DNA from: Apostichopus japonicus | Taxonomy: Eukaryota; Echinodermata; Holothuroidea; Aspidochirotida; Stichopodidae | Direction: 5' to 3' | DNA length: 64,000 nucleotides | Assembly (NCBI RefSeq): GCF_037975245.1 | Contig: NC_092561.1 | Location: 9,917,001 to 9,981,000, forward strand | Shown: positions 12,601 through 24,900 of the stretch, in pieces | Layout: each line of letters begins with the position of its first letter | Position numbering within the stretch: position 1 is the stretch's first letter | Position numbers and translations under genes: made by a program | Notes under the pieces: generated by a model | The model's input: only the letters and a program-made list of their open reading frames with translations | Told to the model about the DNA's origin: nothing | Database searches by the model: none

Positions 12601-13419
12601 AGGCTTACCTCGAACTAATCCTGGTATAAATTTTAAAATAACTGTGGAGAGACCATCGTACTTTGAAATGTATTTAGTCGATTCGGATTCGCTACACTGG
12701 TGAAGGGAATGGTGAAGGTTTATGTTGAAAACCAAGGGAATGGTGAAAACAAATCCACTTTCAAAACAACTTTCTAAATGAATTACCATATGGCATATCA
12801 TTATCTTAAATGATTCGACATACGGGGGAGGTAGAAGAGGGGTCAATCTGGGGTGTGGTGGGATGAGAGTGGGCAACAAACGTCGAGAGGCAGTGGAGCG
12901 TACATGTGACTAGAATTTCAGGGATGAACTTCAGTTAAGTGAACACAAAACAAACATGCTCTGTGCATTCCGTATAGAAAGCAAATTTGAACTTGATTGT
13001 AAGTGTTTTTGTCAACAAAAACGCACATTTTTGTTTTCTTCCTTAATTTTTTAACGACATGCCACTGTTTCATTACAAGTGTTAATTCTTCAACATATTC
13101 CAGATGTAGTCTTTTTAACAATTGGGCACAGTTTATTTACAAAGAAAGTCGAAGCAACAGCTTCGATTGCCCAAAAAAGTGGCATTTCTTTATATATGTG
13201 AAAGGGATACTAATGAGGTTTTCTCAACACCCCTGGCTCCACAGTCCCTGCTGACATAAATACAGTACTTTTACCACTTTTCAACTAAAAGATGATCGAG
13301 ATATTTCTTGACACAATGCTCAAGCTCAAAAGATTAGGCAATACATATAAATTAATGACCACGTTTCCACTGCTTTCAGGAAATCAGGAATGAAGATCGA
13401 TCGATTGCTTAATGTATAT
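12601..13419. other. no gene recognised
   Basis: AT-rich DNA. The short ORFs at 12565-12879 (minus) and 13003-13254 (plus) lack any family signature. Confidence 0.4.
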
Positions 13420-13545
13420 GGATGTATGTTGTTTTAGAACCTCCTGCAAGCAGGAACTCGCGAAGAAGCCTCATTGGCTTATCAAAGCCGCAAGCTGACC
13501 GAAGTCAGTCTCTTACATTCTTACATCTCTGGACATTAATTGATT
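13420..13545 (-). mobile_element. truncated SINE, family 1 (tail and body only)
   Basis: Matches the 3' body of the SINEs at 3742-3989 and 14090-14312 (CCTCCTGCAAGCAGGAACTC, then GAAGTCAGTCTCTTACATT). It then diverges before the tRNA-like head, so the 5' half is missing. A TATG-rich tail precedes it. Confidence 0.75.
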
Positions 13546-14089
13546 GAGCTTATAGTGTAGTGTTGTTCACGTTAGTACTATATCACAACTGTATCATGAA
13601 ACAGTTTGTAAAGGGGACTAAACCATTCCTTCTTGTTTTACTTTATCTGGAAGATGATCTTTGTCAAGAATAACTGCCAGAAACAGCTAAGAAAAAGTTT
13701 GATCTATTTTATTTTTTGATATATCATAGTTTAAATGTCCTGTTTGGGACTAGCTGTCATTTTGCGAATGTCTTATGTCATAGTGCCACTAGAATCTGAA
13801 GCCTGTTACTTGTTTTTTTTTTTCTTTTTTTCCCCCCTTTTTCCTTTCATATTTTCAGGTAGAATATGACTAGTTGTGCTGACATTGCATGAGACCAATG
13901 CCATCAGTGTAGGCTAGGTCTAGTAAAGGTCTCCAATATTTTAGATTAAAATGTTGTAATACCCATCTCCATGCATGAAAATCAACCTTTGAAAACTTTT
14001 AAAAAATAAAAATAAAAAAGAACATGTAACATCACATTTAGACTTAATCAATTTGATTAAGCCTTGTGTGTGAAGGAACATGTACTTTA

Positions 14090-14312
14090 GAATCCTCCTG
14101 CAAGCAGGAACTCGCGAAGAAGCCCCATTGGCTTATCAAAGCCGCAAGCTGACCGAAGTCAGTCTGTTACAATTACATTTAACTTCCATGATTATGAATT
14201 GTCAATTGTCAACTACTCTGTGACTGGACGACATACATTAATCTTGGAGTGTCTCGAACCGGGGACCGTATGAATGGAAGTCACCGGCGTTAACCACTGA
14301 GCTAACACTCCT
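14090..14312 (-). mobile_element. tRNA-derived SINE, family 1, full copy
   Basis: Near-identical in layout to the copy at 3742-3989. On the minus strand it has A box TAGCTCAGTGG, B box GGTTCGAGACA and the same body. It sits 0.5 kb from the truncated copy in the same orientation. Confidence 0.8.
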
Positions 14313-14893
14313 AGAACACTAAGTAGAAGTCATATACTCTACAATGATCACGAGGAAGCCGGCAGTCGGATATTTATACATCCTGCAAATACATTCCAGC
14401 TCCAAACAATGTAGCCGTCCTCTACACATCTGACGCTAACTGTCTTGTTATTGAATTTGGGTTTTATCAATTATTTCATCAGTTATTGAAAGATATGGAT
14501 AGATTTTGTCAGATTTTATTGTTTTCATAATGTAGGCCGAAGTATTTTGACAAACCTAGGTCCTTAGGTCACAGGGGTGAATTCAGTCGGCTGGGTGGGG
14601 AAGGTTAACTGAGGGAGGATTGGAAGTCTGTGGGGAGGGTATTATTTTTGGGGGGCGGGGGGGGGGTCTGACAACCGCTTTCCAAACTCATCTTTTTGTC
14701 AGTTTTCATTTAAATAATGTACTGGTGTGCTACTTTTTAACTTGATAAAGTTTGGTACATGGGTCAGATAGGTTCAAATCGACCATACGTGGGGACTTTT
14801 CATGGGGTCTGGACACTTTCAAGAGGTCTGGACCACCCAACCTCATCTGGAAAGAAATTGTGAATGAATCGTAGTTATTTTAAGGGGTCATAC

Positions 14894-16733
14894 CAGGGGC
14901 GTATCTAGGATTTTCTATCCCGGGGGGCACGAGTTACTATCTAAGCGGAGCGCCACCATCGGTTGGCACGCAGCGTACAAAAAAAAATTGGTTTTGATAC
15001 CCCCTAGATCACCGGAAATGACACTTCTCGGGCTTGAAAATGACCAACCAGATGTACACTTTTGCCTGAGAACCAAGTATTTCCCAATAGTTCTTTCCCA
15101 ATCCATAACCTATTTGAAGATTTTCACCAGTTACACATCATGTTCGACCTCGTTGCCTGTCCTGTGGATCATTGCTTTTGTAGGTGATTATACGTCGCGG
15201 CCCACAATACCCGACAGCCCCACTTTTTAAGGTTTTCAGCCCATTATTTGTTCCGAATTTGAAAATTCACATTTCTCGTGAATAAATTCACTTCAAAACA
15301 TACCCATAATGTTGCAAAAAATGTCATCTATGGACAACCAATATAGAAAAACCTCCTTCAACCCTAACAGACCGGTCAAAATTACACCAGTAGTGGGAAG
15401 TATGATTAAGAATGTCGGTCAGGTAATTTTCGAAAATAATTTATTGGTGTACAAATATTAAACCTTCTTATAACGGCTATTATAAAACTTGGTTGGAGAA
15501 AATGAAAAAAATACCAGATATTTCCGAAACCGAACACAACACACATAGGCGTAGGATGCGGGTGGGGGGGGGGGGCTACTGAAAGAAAAATAAATTGCAA
15601 TGATGTAGCCAAAGGAAATGAATCTCCTTGATAATTAAAATTTTAGAATTTGACATAATTTGACCTCCATGCTTTTACTACATCTACATAAGATATTTCG
15701 TTGTTTACATTAGCATCCCGCTTGATACTGCGCAATTTCCACGGACCGTACGGTACACGATGGCATGCGATAATAACCGATGCTGCATATATGATATTGA
15801 CTTTAATATATAGAACGCACGCGGAGCACGCGAAAAACTTTAGGTTATATTTTTCGGGCAAGTCGTTACAGCCCCCCAAATCAAATTTGGTTCCTATGAC
15901 TACACGCACATCGACAGTTTTACGAGCTGTTCAACCTGGACCGGCAATTTTCATGCTCACTGATATGATGTGATATCTGCTGTTTGCTTTACAAATTCGA
16001 ACAGGCGAGTAGCGAATAATTTGCCAAGGGACAGGCGAAGCCTGTAGGCAAAGTACGCGCAGCGCCACCACGAGTTGGCGCGAAGCGTACAAGAAAATGT
16101 TTGCCGAAAATGCCTCCCAGATCGTTGGAAATGACCCTTGCCATGCCTTCTGAGTTGCATCTAAGCATTTTCTTTTTTTAAATTACTAGCGATATCATAA
16201 AAAAATACATACTCATGGGGGGGGGGTGGCGTTCGCACCCTTCCCGAAATGCGTCATGTTCCCCGACGACTCGGTCGAGTTCGAGACCAGCCACAGTTGG
16301 TTTCATAGCACAATTGTTTAAGGCGTCCATACAAACACGCGCGTTATGATAGACCATATATAGTATATATATATATATATATATAGATACATTAGTGAGA
16401 GAGGATAAATGGAAACGCCAAAAATAGGGTTGGGGTAGGTAGAGGTGCATGCCCCTTCCGAAATCCTCGATCCGTCACTGGCTACCCGGCCATGTGTATA
16501 TAATAGGGATCAGCGCTGTAATTATGTCACCGTTCCCCTTTCTCTTCCCTTGGCGTTTTTTTCTTTTACTCTCTCCTTTTCTCCTTTTTTCTCTCTTTCT
16601 TCTTTTTTCCCCTTCCTTCCTCTCCTCCTCCTCTTTTTCCCCCTCTTTTTCCCTTTTTTCTTCTCTTTTTTTCTCTCCTCTTTTTCTTACCCGGGGGGCG
16701 CGCGCCCCCAACGCCCCCCTGGATACGCGCCTG
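14894..16733 (-). mobile_element. hAT-like non-autonomous element, copy 1
   Basis: Bounded by inverted ends CAGGGGCGTATCTAGG (left) and CCTGGATACGCGCCTG (right), which suit the hAT superfamily. The interior matches the copies at 37988-40194 and 44632-46571. It includes a pyrimidine/purine-biased tract of over 130 bases (about 16520-16690) and blocks such as GTTGGCGCGAAGCGTACAAG. No transposase frame is present. CATAC lies on both sides, a possible 5-bp target duplication. The left border of this inverted copy corresponds to the right border of the other two. Confidence 0.7.
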
Positions 16734-17569
16734 CATACCTGGGTGACATAGGATGAATTCTTTTGTCGCTCCCAGTCTAAATAGTTCAAGGTAGTTCCTC
16801 CACTATAGACGTTGCTCACCAGTCACCTGTATGGCAAGCCGTTTTATCATTAAATTTACTCCCTAATTTTGCTTAAGTAACATGCATCCTACTTAAGTGA
16901 AATTCAATTCCACTTAGAATTGAATTTTACTTACGTCGAATTGAAAATGCAGATTCCACTAAGTAAAATAGAACATTTGTATTCTCTTTAAGTGGAATTC
17001 TATTTCACTTAAGCGAATACATTTGACTTAAGTCGAAGACTATTTCACTTCAGTTGAATTGAATTCGACTTAAGTAGAAAAGGCCTATATTTAATCCATA
17101 TATATCGTTATATGAATTCGCCAAGCAGGCACATTTCTTAGCTCAAAATACTCTTTTAAATATGAATAAATTAATCGCTTCAAGTTAAATTTCGATATAA
17201 AAAATAACCCTGGTTTGTCAACGTAAGTACCAATTCGTAACAATTTGAACATTTTCCTGCTGCTGAATTAATTAGCGAAAAACTCCTATACCCCTACTAT
17301 TCCCCCCCCCCAACCAGCCCCCCCCCCTTCCTCACTATACTGACATTTATACACGAACAATATTATACGCAAGAGACGAGAGTTTTTTACTTAATTAATT
17401 AATACTTTATTTTGCATTCACGTACATAATGCATTGATAATGTTTATTTCACATTGACGCACGTTTCAGGTGAACTTAATGATCATACGGCATTTACGAA
17501 AGATCACTCCCATGATGCGCTTGGTCATGCAGTAATAACTACCGGTTCATAAATAGCAGATTGAGCTCT

Positions 17570-18735
17570 CAAATTTTTCTCTCCGTAATCAACGGCGGGT
17601 CAAACCTTCCGCTAAATTATAGGTTGCACTGCAACACATATGAGTCTGGATCAGTTGTTATAGATCGGAAGAAACACGCTATTGTTCATAAATTCCTTTG
17701 TCTTTCAGAGCAGACAAGCAAAGATTATTTCCCACCATGCAATTCACTCAGTCATCACATTATACCAAAGGATTGAGTCAATTATCTCAAAATCTCTCTC
17801 TCTCTTTATCCGTTTGATCACGTAGGATCAAAACTTGTGCTCAAGAATCAGCTGCACCGTAGCACTGCGCGCCTGGATCAGTGGTGATCGATCCCGAAGA
17901 ACCACGTTATTGTTCATAATTACCTATGTCTTTCAGAGATAATAAGTAAAGATTATTTCCCATCATGCATTGCAATCAGCCATTACACAATGCCAAAGGA
18001 TTGAGTCAATTATCTCAAAATCTCTCTCTCTCTCTTTCTCGGTTTGATCCACAGAGGATCCGAACTTGTGCTCTGCCATCAGCTGCATTGCAGCACTGTG
18101 TGTCTGGATCAGATGTTATAGATCCCGAAGAACCACTCTCTTGTTCATAATTCCGATTATTTCCCATCATGCATTCCACTCAGCAATTGCATAATACCAA
18201 AAGATTGAGTCAATTTTCTCAAAATCTCCCTCTCTCTCTTTCTCTGAGTCAATTTTCTCAAAATCTCTCTCTCTCTTTCTCTGTTTGATCCGTGGAGGAT
18301 CCAAACTTGTACTCAGGCATTAGCTGCATTGCAGCACTGTGTGACTGGATCAGTTGCTATAGATCCTGCAGAACCTCTCTCTTGTTCATAAATTCCGTTT
18401 TCTTTCAGAGCAGACAAGCAAAGATTATTTCCCACCATGCAATGCACTCAGCCATTGCATGATACTAAAGGATTGAGTCAATGATCTCAAAATCTCTCTC
18501 TCTCTTTCTCTGTGTGATCATGATCCAACCTTGTGCTCAGCCATCAGCTGCATTGCAGCACTGTGTGTCTGCATCTGTTGTTATAGATCCTGAAGAACCA
18601 CTCTTTTCTTTGAGAACAGACAAGCAAAGATTATTTCCCATCACGCATTTCACTCATCAATTGCATAATGCCAAGGATTGAGTCAATTTTCTCAAAATCT
18701 CTCTCTATTTCTCTGTGATCCACGTAGGATCCAAG
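17570..18735. repeat. tandem repeat, ~200-230-bp unit, about five copies
   Basis: Units share GATTGAGTCAATTATCTCAA, a CT-rich run, ATCAGCTGCATTGCAGCACT and GATTATTTCCCATCATGC. The phrase around GATTGAGTCAAT recurs near 17773, 17999, 18204, 18473 and 18677. The short ORFs here are repeat by-products. Confidence 0.85.
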
Positions 18736-18739
18736 CAAG

Positions 18740-19530
18740 TGAAATTTTATTTCAGATATCTGAAATTGAATTCGAGATTTCTAAAATAGATTTCGAGATA
18801 TCTGAAATTTTATTTCAGATATCTGAAATTGAATTTGAGATATCTGAAATTGAATTCGAGATATCCGAAATTGAATTCGAGATATCTGAAATTCTATTTC
18901 AGATATCTGAAATTGAATTTCAGATACCTAAAATTGAATTCGAGATATTTGAAATTGAATTTCAGATATCTGAATTTATAATTCGAGATATCTGAAATTG
19001 AATTCGAGATATCTGAAATTGAATTCGAGATATCTGAAATGCATATGTAGAACTACAGGTGGCTGCCATCGTTGCGTCGACGTATGGGTGGTATTGAATC
19101 TAGCTTGCTTGCTGGCTAACATTAGGCCTAATATACATAATATGCATATAATTAAGTAGTTGTGGAATTAATTCGAGATATCTGAAATTCTATTTCAGAT
19201 ATCTGAAATTGAATTCGAGATATCTGAAATTCTATTTCAGATATCTGAAATTGAATTCGAGATATCTGAAATTATATTTCAGATATGTGAAATTGAATTC
19301 GAGATATATGAAATTTTATTTCAGATATCGGAAATTGAATTCGAGATATCTGAAATTGAATTCGAGATATCTGAAATTCTATTTCAGATATCTGAAATTG
19401 AATTCGAGATATCTGAAAATGAATTCGAGATGTCTCAATTATTTGTAGATATCTGAAATAAATTGGAGATATCTGAAATTTAATTTGAGATATCTGAAAT
19501 TATTTCAAGATATCTGAAATTCCTTATTAA
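18740..19530. repeat. palindromic short-unit array
   Basis: About 40 copies of units built on GAGATATCTGAAATTGAATT and TTTCAGATATCTGAAATT. Each unit contains self-complementary AGATATCT or GAATTC. A ~130-bp non-repeat island at about 19042-19170 interrupts it. Most local 79-105-codon ORFs come from the array. Confidence 0.9.
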
Positions 19531-19653
19531 ATGTTAAAACGGCTTTCCATACGCCCGTCTCCTTCGTCGCTTAGCATATATATACAGCGCCCGATTTTGT
19601 ATCGCGCTGTGGCATATCTCAAGGTAAATCTAACATGCGCACCAGTTTCTTGG

Positions 19654-19808
19654 CAGGTGCGTATCCAGGGGGGCGTTGGGGGCGCGCGCCCCCCGGGTAA
19701 GGAAAAGAGGAGAGAAAAAAAGAGAAGAAAAAAGGGAAAAGGAGGGGGAAAAAAGAAAAGGAGGAGAGAAAGGAAGGGAAAAGAAAAAGAAAAGAAGGAG
19801 AGAAAAAG
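19654..19808 (+). mobile_element. solo left end of the hAT-like element
   Basis: Starts CAGGTGCGTATCCAGGG, passes through the GC-rich CGCGCGCCCCCCGGGTAAG block and the polypurine tract, then stops abruptly in unrelated DNA. It matches the first ~150 bases of the copies at 37988 and 44632. Confidence 0.7.
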
Positions 19809-20419
19809 TAGTCCTAAATTCGGTTACAAGTTGTTCTCTAGTTATTTATACATTTTTACAGAGGTGCCTTTCAGTAGTGTACCCTAAGGCAAAGTAATTA
19901 CGTTACCTTGTTGATGAAATATTCAAAATTATTTATCGGTCGTCAACATAACAGCAGTATTAAGAAGGGAGCGCACTTATAGTAAAAAGAATAGGTAGGG
20001 CTCGAAAATGTATATATCGCTGAAAATATTCTCGAATGGAGGATCGGAGGGTGTCCTGAAGCGTGGGTTCTTGTAAAAACAAAAAAGGACTAGAAGACAA
20101 CTGAACTGACTAATACCAACCTTCTCAGCTATTGTATGTTTGGAGGAGGTGGAATCAAAATATACGTGGTGTGATATGAGCTGAAGGATATAAGGAAGTA
20201 CATCGGATAGAGATCTCGTTCAATAGATATATTCAGTGCCGGTATTTTACAAATCGAGTTAGTTACTTGCAAGGCAAAAACATTATGATGAATAAGTCAC
20301 TTTCATCATAATCATACTTTAAGACGTTGGGGAGGCCTGTGTTTGTAAACGTACACCTCCACAAGGTACTTATTTAGATAACAGCTATCTTTTTAACTTG
20401 CAATATTAACACTAGCCGT

Positions 20420-20425
20420 TTTAAT
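20420..20425 (-). terminator. possible ATTAAA polyadenylation signal
   Basis: TTTAAT on plus reads ATTAAA on minus, about 65 bases after the stop codon of the fibrinogen-related gene. It is a common variant signal. No AATAAA is nearer. Confidence 0.3.
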
Positions 20426-20489
20426 GATTCTTCAGAGAATAGTCTTAACAATGTTGTTTCGAGAGGAATCTGACGACATGGTAAAACAT

Positions 20490-21916
20490 TCAAGAGGATG
20501 GACGAATTTTCATCTCAACAGAGCTGACGTTGCAGTTATTAAACCACTCAGAGAAGATGTTTTCTCCGTTGCCTCCATTGTAGTCGCCATTGAGGTTGTC
20601 ATTAGTGCAAACTGAGTGACAGTTCCCGTTGTATTGGAAGCGATCGCAATAGCTGGTCATACTATGGCAGCTGTTACAAACATTACTAGCGTTGCCATGC
20701 CACCAGCCGCTTCTGTGCTTCTCGGCGCAGTGATAGTGACCACATGCGTCATTGTCTCGGTCATGCGTGCTGAATTGTTTTCCCTTGCCAAAATCGAGTT
20801 GACTACCTGCAAATAGGAAAGAAGGGGGCTCAGTTGATAAGACATGGCCGATAATGTTTGGGGAAGGTAGGTGGGGGAATAAATAAATGACTATGTAACA
20901 TTGTGAACCAGGCTTCGACTTATTCAGTTTAAATTTTTAACTAGTTGTTAGAGATTGCCGAATTAATTTTTATTGTTAAATTTTTTGCTTGTTTGTTACA
21001 AAGTCGTTGATTTAAGAGGGACAATTCAATTTTAGCCATTGTAACCATTATTAAACTTGAAATTCATACACGAATAAAAATAAATAATTAAATTTCGATC
21101 AGTTTCTGTAGAAAATTGTTTTTTCCGGCTGTTTTGTCGTTGTTGATATACGTACCATTAATATAGGTCTATGTATATGGTATTATCAAAACAGTTCAAT
21201 AGATATCTGTATTCAATTCGTTATATTAAAATTGGTCATTGTTATAGGACTAAATTGAGGACTGGTGTCTTTTGCATATCAAGGACAGGTTTGTTTCACT
21301 TATTATTACAGTCTGTATTCCGTGAATATAAGTTAAAAATAAAAGTTCAACTTTGTCTTCGTATGTTTGAAATAATAATCATTGTTTTAACATTCCTTCA
21401 ACTCGTTAATGCTTTAGGTCTTGATAGTGTATTTATAATACCACGCAATCATGGCAATGTAGGGAAAAGGATTGTTGGGTTGTTAACTGTGTATATTAGT
21501 GTAAGCATTGCAAGCAATGCATGCCTGTCTGTAAATATTTGAGGAGAAATGTGACTAACATGTCCTTACAGGCACAGTTAAGTTTTGATATTTAACTCAT
21601 AATTAGATTATCGGCAAGGTAAACGGTTGTGAAATAGAAAACAGCACTGTGATACTATGTGTGAATTTTCTGTCTGTGTGAAGGAGAATAGGACATATGT
21701 GTAAAGGAACTGTTATCTGAAATATGTATTAACCTCACAGTTCTTACTGAAGTTACCTAAAAACAAAAAGCTTAATAGCAACATGAAGGGATTAACTGGA
21801 ATTAACACCAGTAAAATTCTATACATATATTTTAAGTCACTGATATTTCCAAATAATTGCTGTTGAAACAACAAGCAATATATATATATTCGATTTTCGG
21901 TACAGCTACAGAGGAC

Positions 21917-21972
<56 letters not shown>

Positions 21973-24900
21973 TAGATAGATAGGTTTTTATTTTCATAGT
22001 TAACAGGAAAGCCACTTTGACTTAACCTATCAAGTAAAGCAAACTCCAAACACCAAACAAACCTGTGTTTCCACTGCTACGATCGGCGAGTTTATTCATG
22101 GTATAGTTGCTGCTTTCAGAATCTATTTGAAACTCTGGATATTCAGCATATTTAGCAGATCCGCTAGAAGTAGTGATGTCAAAGAGAAGCTTGTAGTTTC
22201 TCTGGTTCGTCAAGTAATGAAGCTTTTCATTTCCTAGCCATAAGTTCCTGCTGTCACCAAAACCTTCTTTGTACGCAGTCCAGTTTTGATAAAAACTAGT
22301 AGATCCATCAGTACGACGTTGAAACACCTGAAAAGATAGCGAGTAAATATAATAAAAGAAAGATAATGATGAGAGTCGTGAAGCATGCTAGCAGACAAAC
22401 CTAATTTAAGAAACACCACACGAATATATATTTATAGAATACTATTTCAGTAAGACAATTGTAGGACTTTTCTTTTGTTTTCTTTAGGGGGTGGGCAAGT
22501 TTTTAGGATTGTCACACTCTTGCTTCCACTTAAGTTATTTTGATACACTCAATACCTGGTAAGGTATTATAAAAGTGCAACTGAACCGAAAACAAAAACT
22601 TGGACTTGCATTACCGTCTACAATAGACTTAGTCAACAAAACTCACAGAAACATACTTGAAATATTCATATTGTTTCAATCAAGACTTACGGTCCATCCT
22701 CCACCGTTTTCCATTTTGCAAGATACGTTGAATGGTAAACCAGGCCATCCAGTAGGCATGATTGTATAAACGCCATCTTGTCTATGTCCAGCGTCATAAA
22801 CATCCTGACAGTCTGTATACAATGGCTCGCAAGTTTCACCGTCACCTTCGTATCCCTCATTACAATAACACTGTCGTACTTCATTCTTGACATCACACAC
22901 AGCATTAGTACTACAGCTGTAGTCATCTTCACAGATCAGTCGGTTATTGCTACAGGAACACTTCTGGGTGCAGTTATCGTTAACGTATGTTTTTCCATTC
23001 TAAAACAGATCAAATGTAAAATGTTAAGTTGGAAGAAAAAAATGTTGTCAGATAAACTTCATTCTGTGATCAAATATCCATTAGAAATGTTATCTGACAT
23101 TTAAATAGATGTCAACCAAACTCACCGATATAACCAAGTTGGCCTCTGTAACGAAACAGCTGCATCTACTCGCACTGATACAGTCAGTTCCATTCAGCAT
23201 TAATCCAGCTTTGCAGATACAACCCGTGCTACCTAAACAGGTACTGTTACAAGCAGACTCTCCTTTGGGATCTTCACATGTTGCTTCACAAGTGCAGTTT
23301 CCATAGATCATGTTCGGAGGACACGTATATATCGAAGAACCTGCATGGAGAGCAGTTTAGCTTTTAAATATCATGATTATTATGTTTTGTTTTTTTTTTC
23401 CATGTAGTAACATCCTGATATGAACTTAACGACGGAAAGCTGATTGAGACTTTAAAGAAAGCATGTAAATTAAATCGAAATGCACATTAATTCAAAATTA
23501 ATGAGATTTATCCTATTATCACATGATATGGGTAGTGCGCTTGATATGCTACGGGACCTACCTAGAGTCGTGCCTTGTGGTTCAGTAGTAACTGTAGTAG
23601 TTGGTTCCTCTGATTCTTGCATTGTCTTACCTAAATAAGGATAGTAAGGATGTTTACGAAAAAATGTAATAATGCCATAATTAATGTGATTTCTTCTATT
23701 ATCACATGATATGGGTAGTGCGCTTGATATGCTACGGGACCTACCTAGAGTCGTGCCTTGTGGTTCAGTAGTAACTGTAGTAGTTGGTTCCTCTGATTCT
23801 TGCATTGTCTTACCTAAATAAGGATAGTAAGGATGTTTATGAACAATTTAATAATGCATAATTAATGTGATTTCTTCTATTATAACATGATATCAGTAGT
23901 GCGCTTGATATGCTACGGGACCTACCTAGAGTCGTACGTTGTGGTTCAGTAGTGACTGCAGTAGTTGGTTCCTTTGATTCTTGTAATGTCTTACCTAGAA
24001 AACATGATAGGAAGAATGTTTACGGACAATTTTGTATTAATAGTAACGCTGTAAAGTGGGTTCAATTAAATAAAAATAGAATTGTCTTGAATGAGGCCCC
24101 TTTCTGTTTATTTTGCACTACAGTTTGGACCATAGACATATCTTCTTTCGTAAGAAAGTGGTATAAGATGGTGGAAAATGAGAATATCATTAACAACACA
24201 AATTAATTAACGGCTAATTGATAACGTATTCCCCTCTAACCAGATAATAATAATTTTCAAATCTAGTGGTCTTATTTTCGTCATGATGTTATCTTAACAT
24301 ACCAAAATGAAGAAAAGCGGATGTTTAAAAAGGCTGTCCATGTAGACAGAATGTTGCTAATAATACTTAAATTGTTACATCCTACTAGCAAGTTTAATGG
24401 GGGCGATATCTCATAGACCAATAATTTATATTTGCAAACTCACCCCAGTAATAATACTGTCAATTTCTATAACGAACCAACACATACCGATATTAAATGA
24501 TGTGTCTCAAACAATGGTATTTTGTATTAGTATATTTGGTTTAAATGAAAATTGAACGAGCTAAGAAGACGTCAAGTTGGAAAACCACCTAAATCACAGG
24601 CACAGGAAATTCATCAATTTTGTGGAATGTTAAACTGTTTACAATATATAAATAATAATTTGACAACATTCTGTGTTCTGTTTACTTTTTACTTACTTTT
24701 ACAAGGTGAAGGTAAACAGTGGCTTCCTTTACATGGAAATTTCGCAGCAAAATCACACAATTCTATGGAAAAGAAAAAAAGAAGAAAAAAGATCAGAAAC
24801 AGCTACATACACAAGCGTTAAAAATACTCAGCAACAAAAATAAATTATGATAAAAACAAGACAAGATAAGACAAGACAAAACGAAACAGACGAAACGCAA

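Larger units (their letters stand above)
16821..19562. mobile_element. TIR element with a core of palindromic repeats
   Basis: Left end CCTGTATGGCAAGCCGTTTT and right end (reverse strand) GCGTATGGAAAGCCGTTTTA form imperfect terminal inverted repeats of roughly 26-30 bp. A 0.28-kb relative with the same ends lies at 46797-47075. Between the ends are ACTTAAGTGGAATT-like palindromes (16870-17070), a ~230-bp tandem array (17570-18735) and a palindromic short-unit array (18740-19530). There is no transposase. The superfamily is unassigned because I could not fix the target duplication. Confidence 0.55.

Noticed and set aside
16445-16819. Lys/Glu/Arg-rich or Ser/Phe/Leu-rich ORFs here and at 19531-19897, 37916-38313 and 44578-44933
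   Set aside because: All fall on the polypurine tract shared by the hAT-like copies. The open frames follow from base composition.
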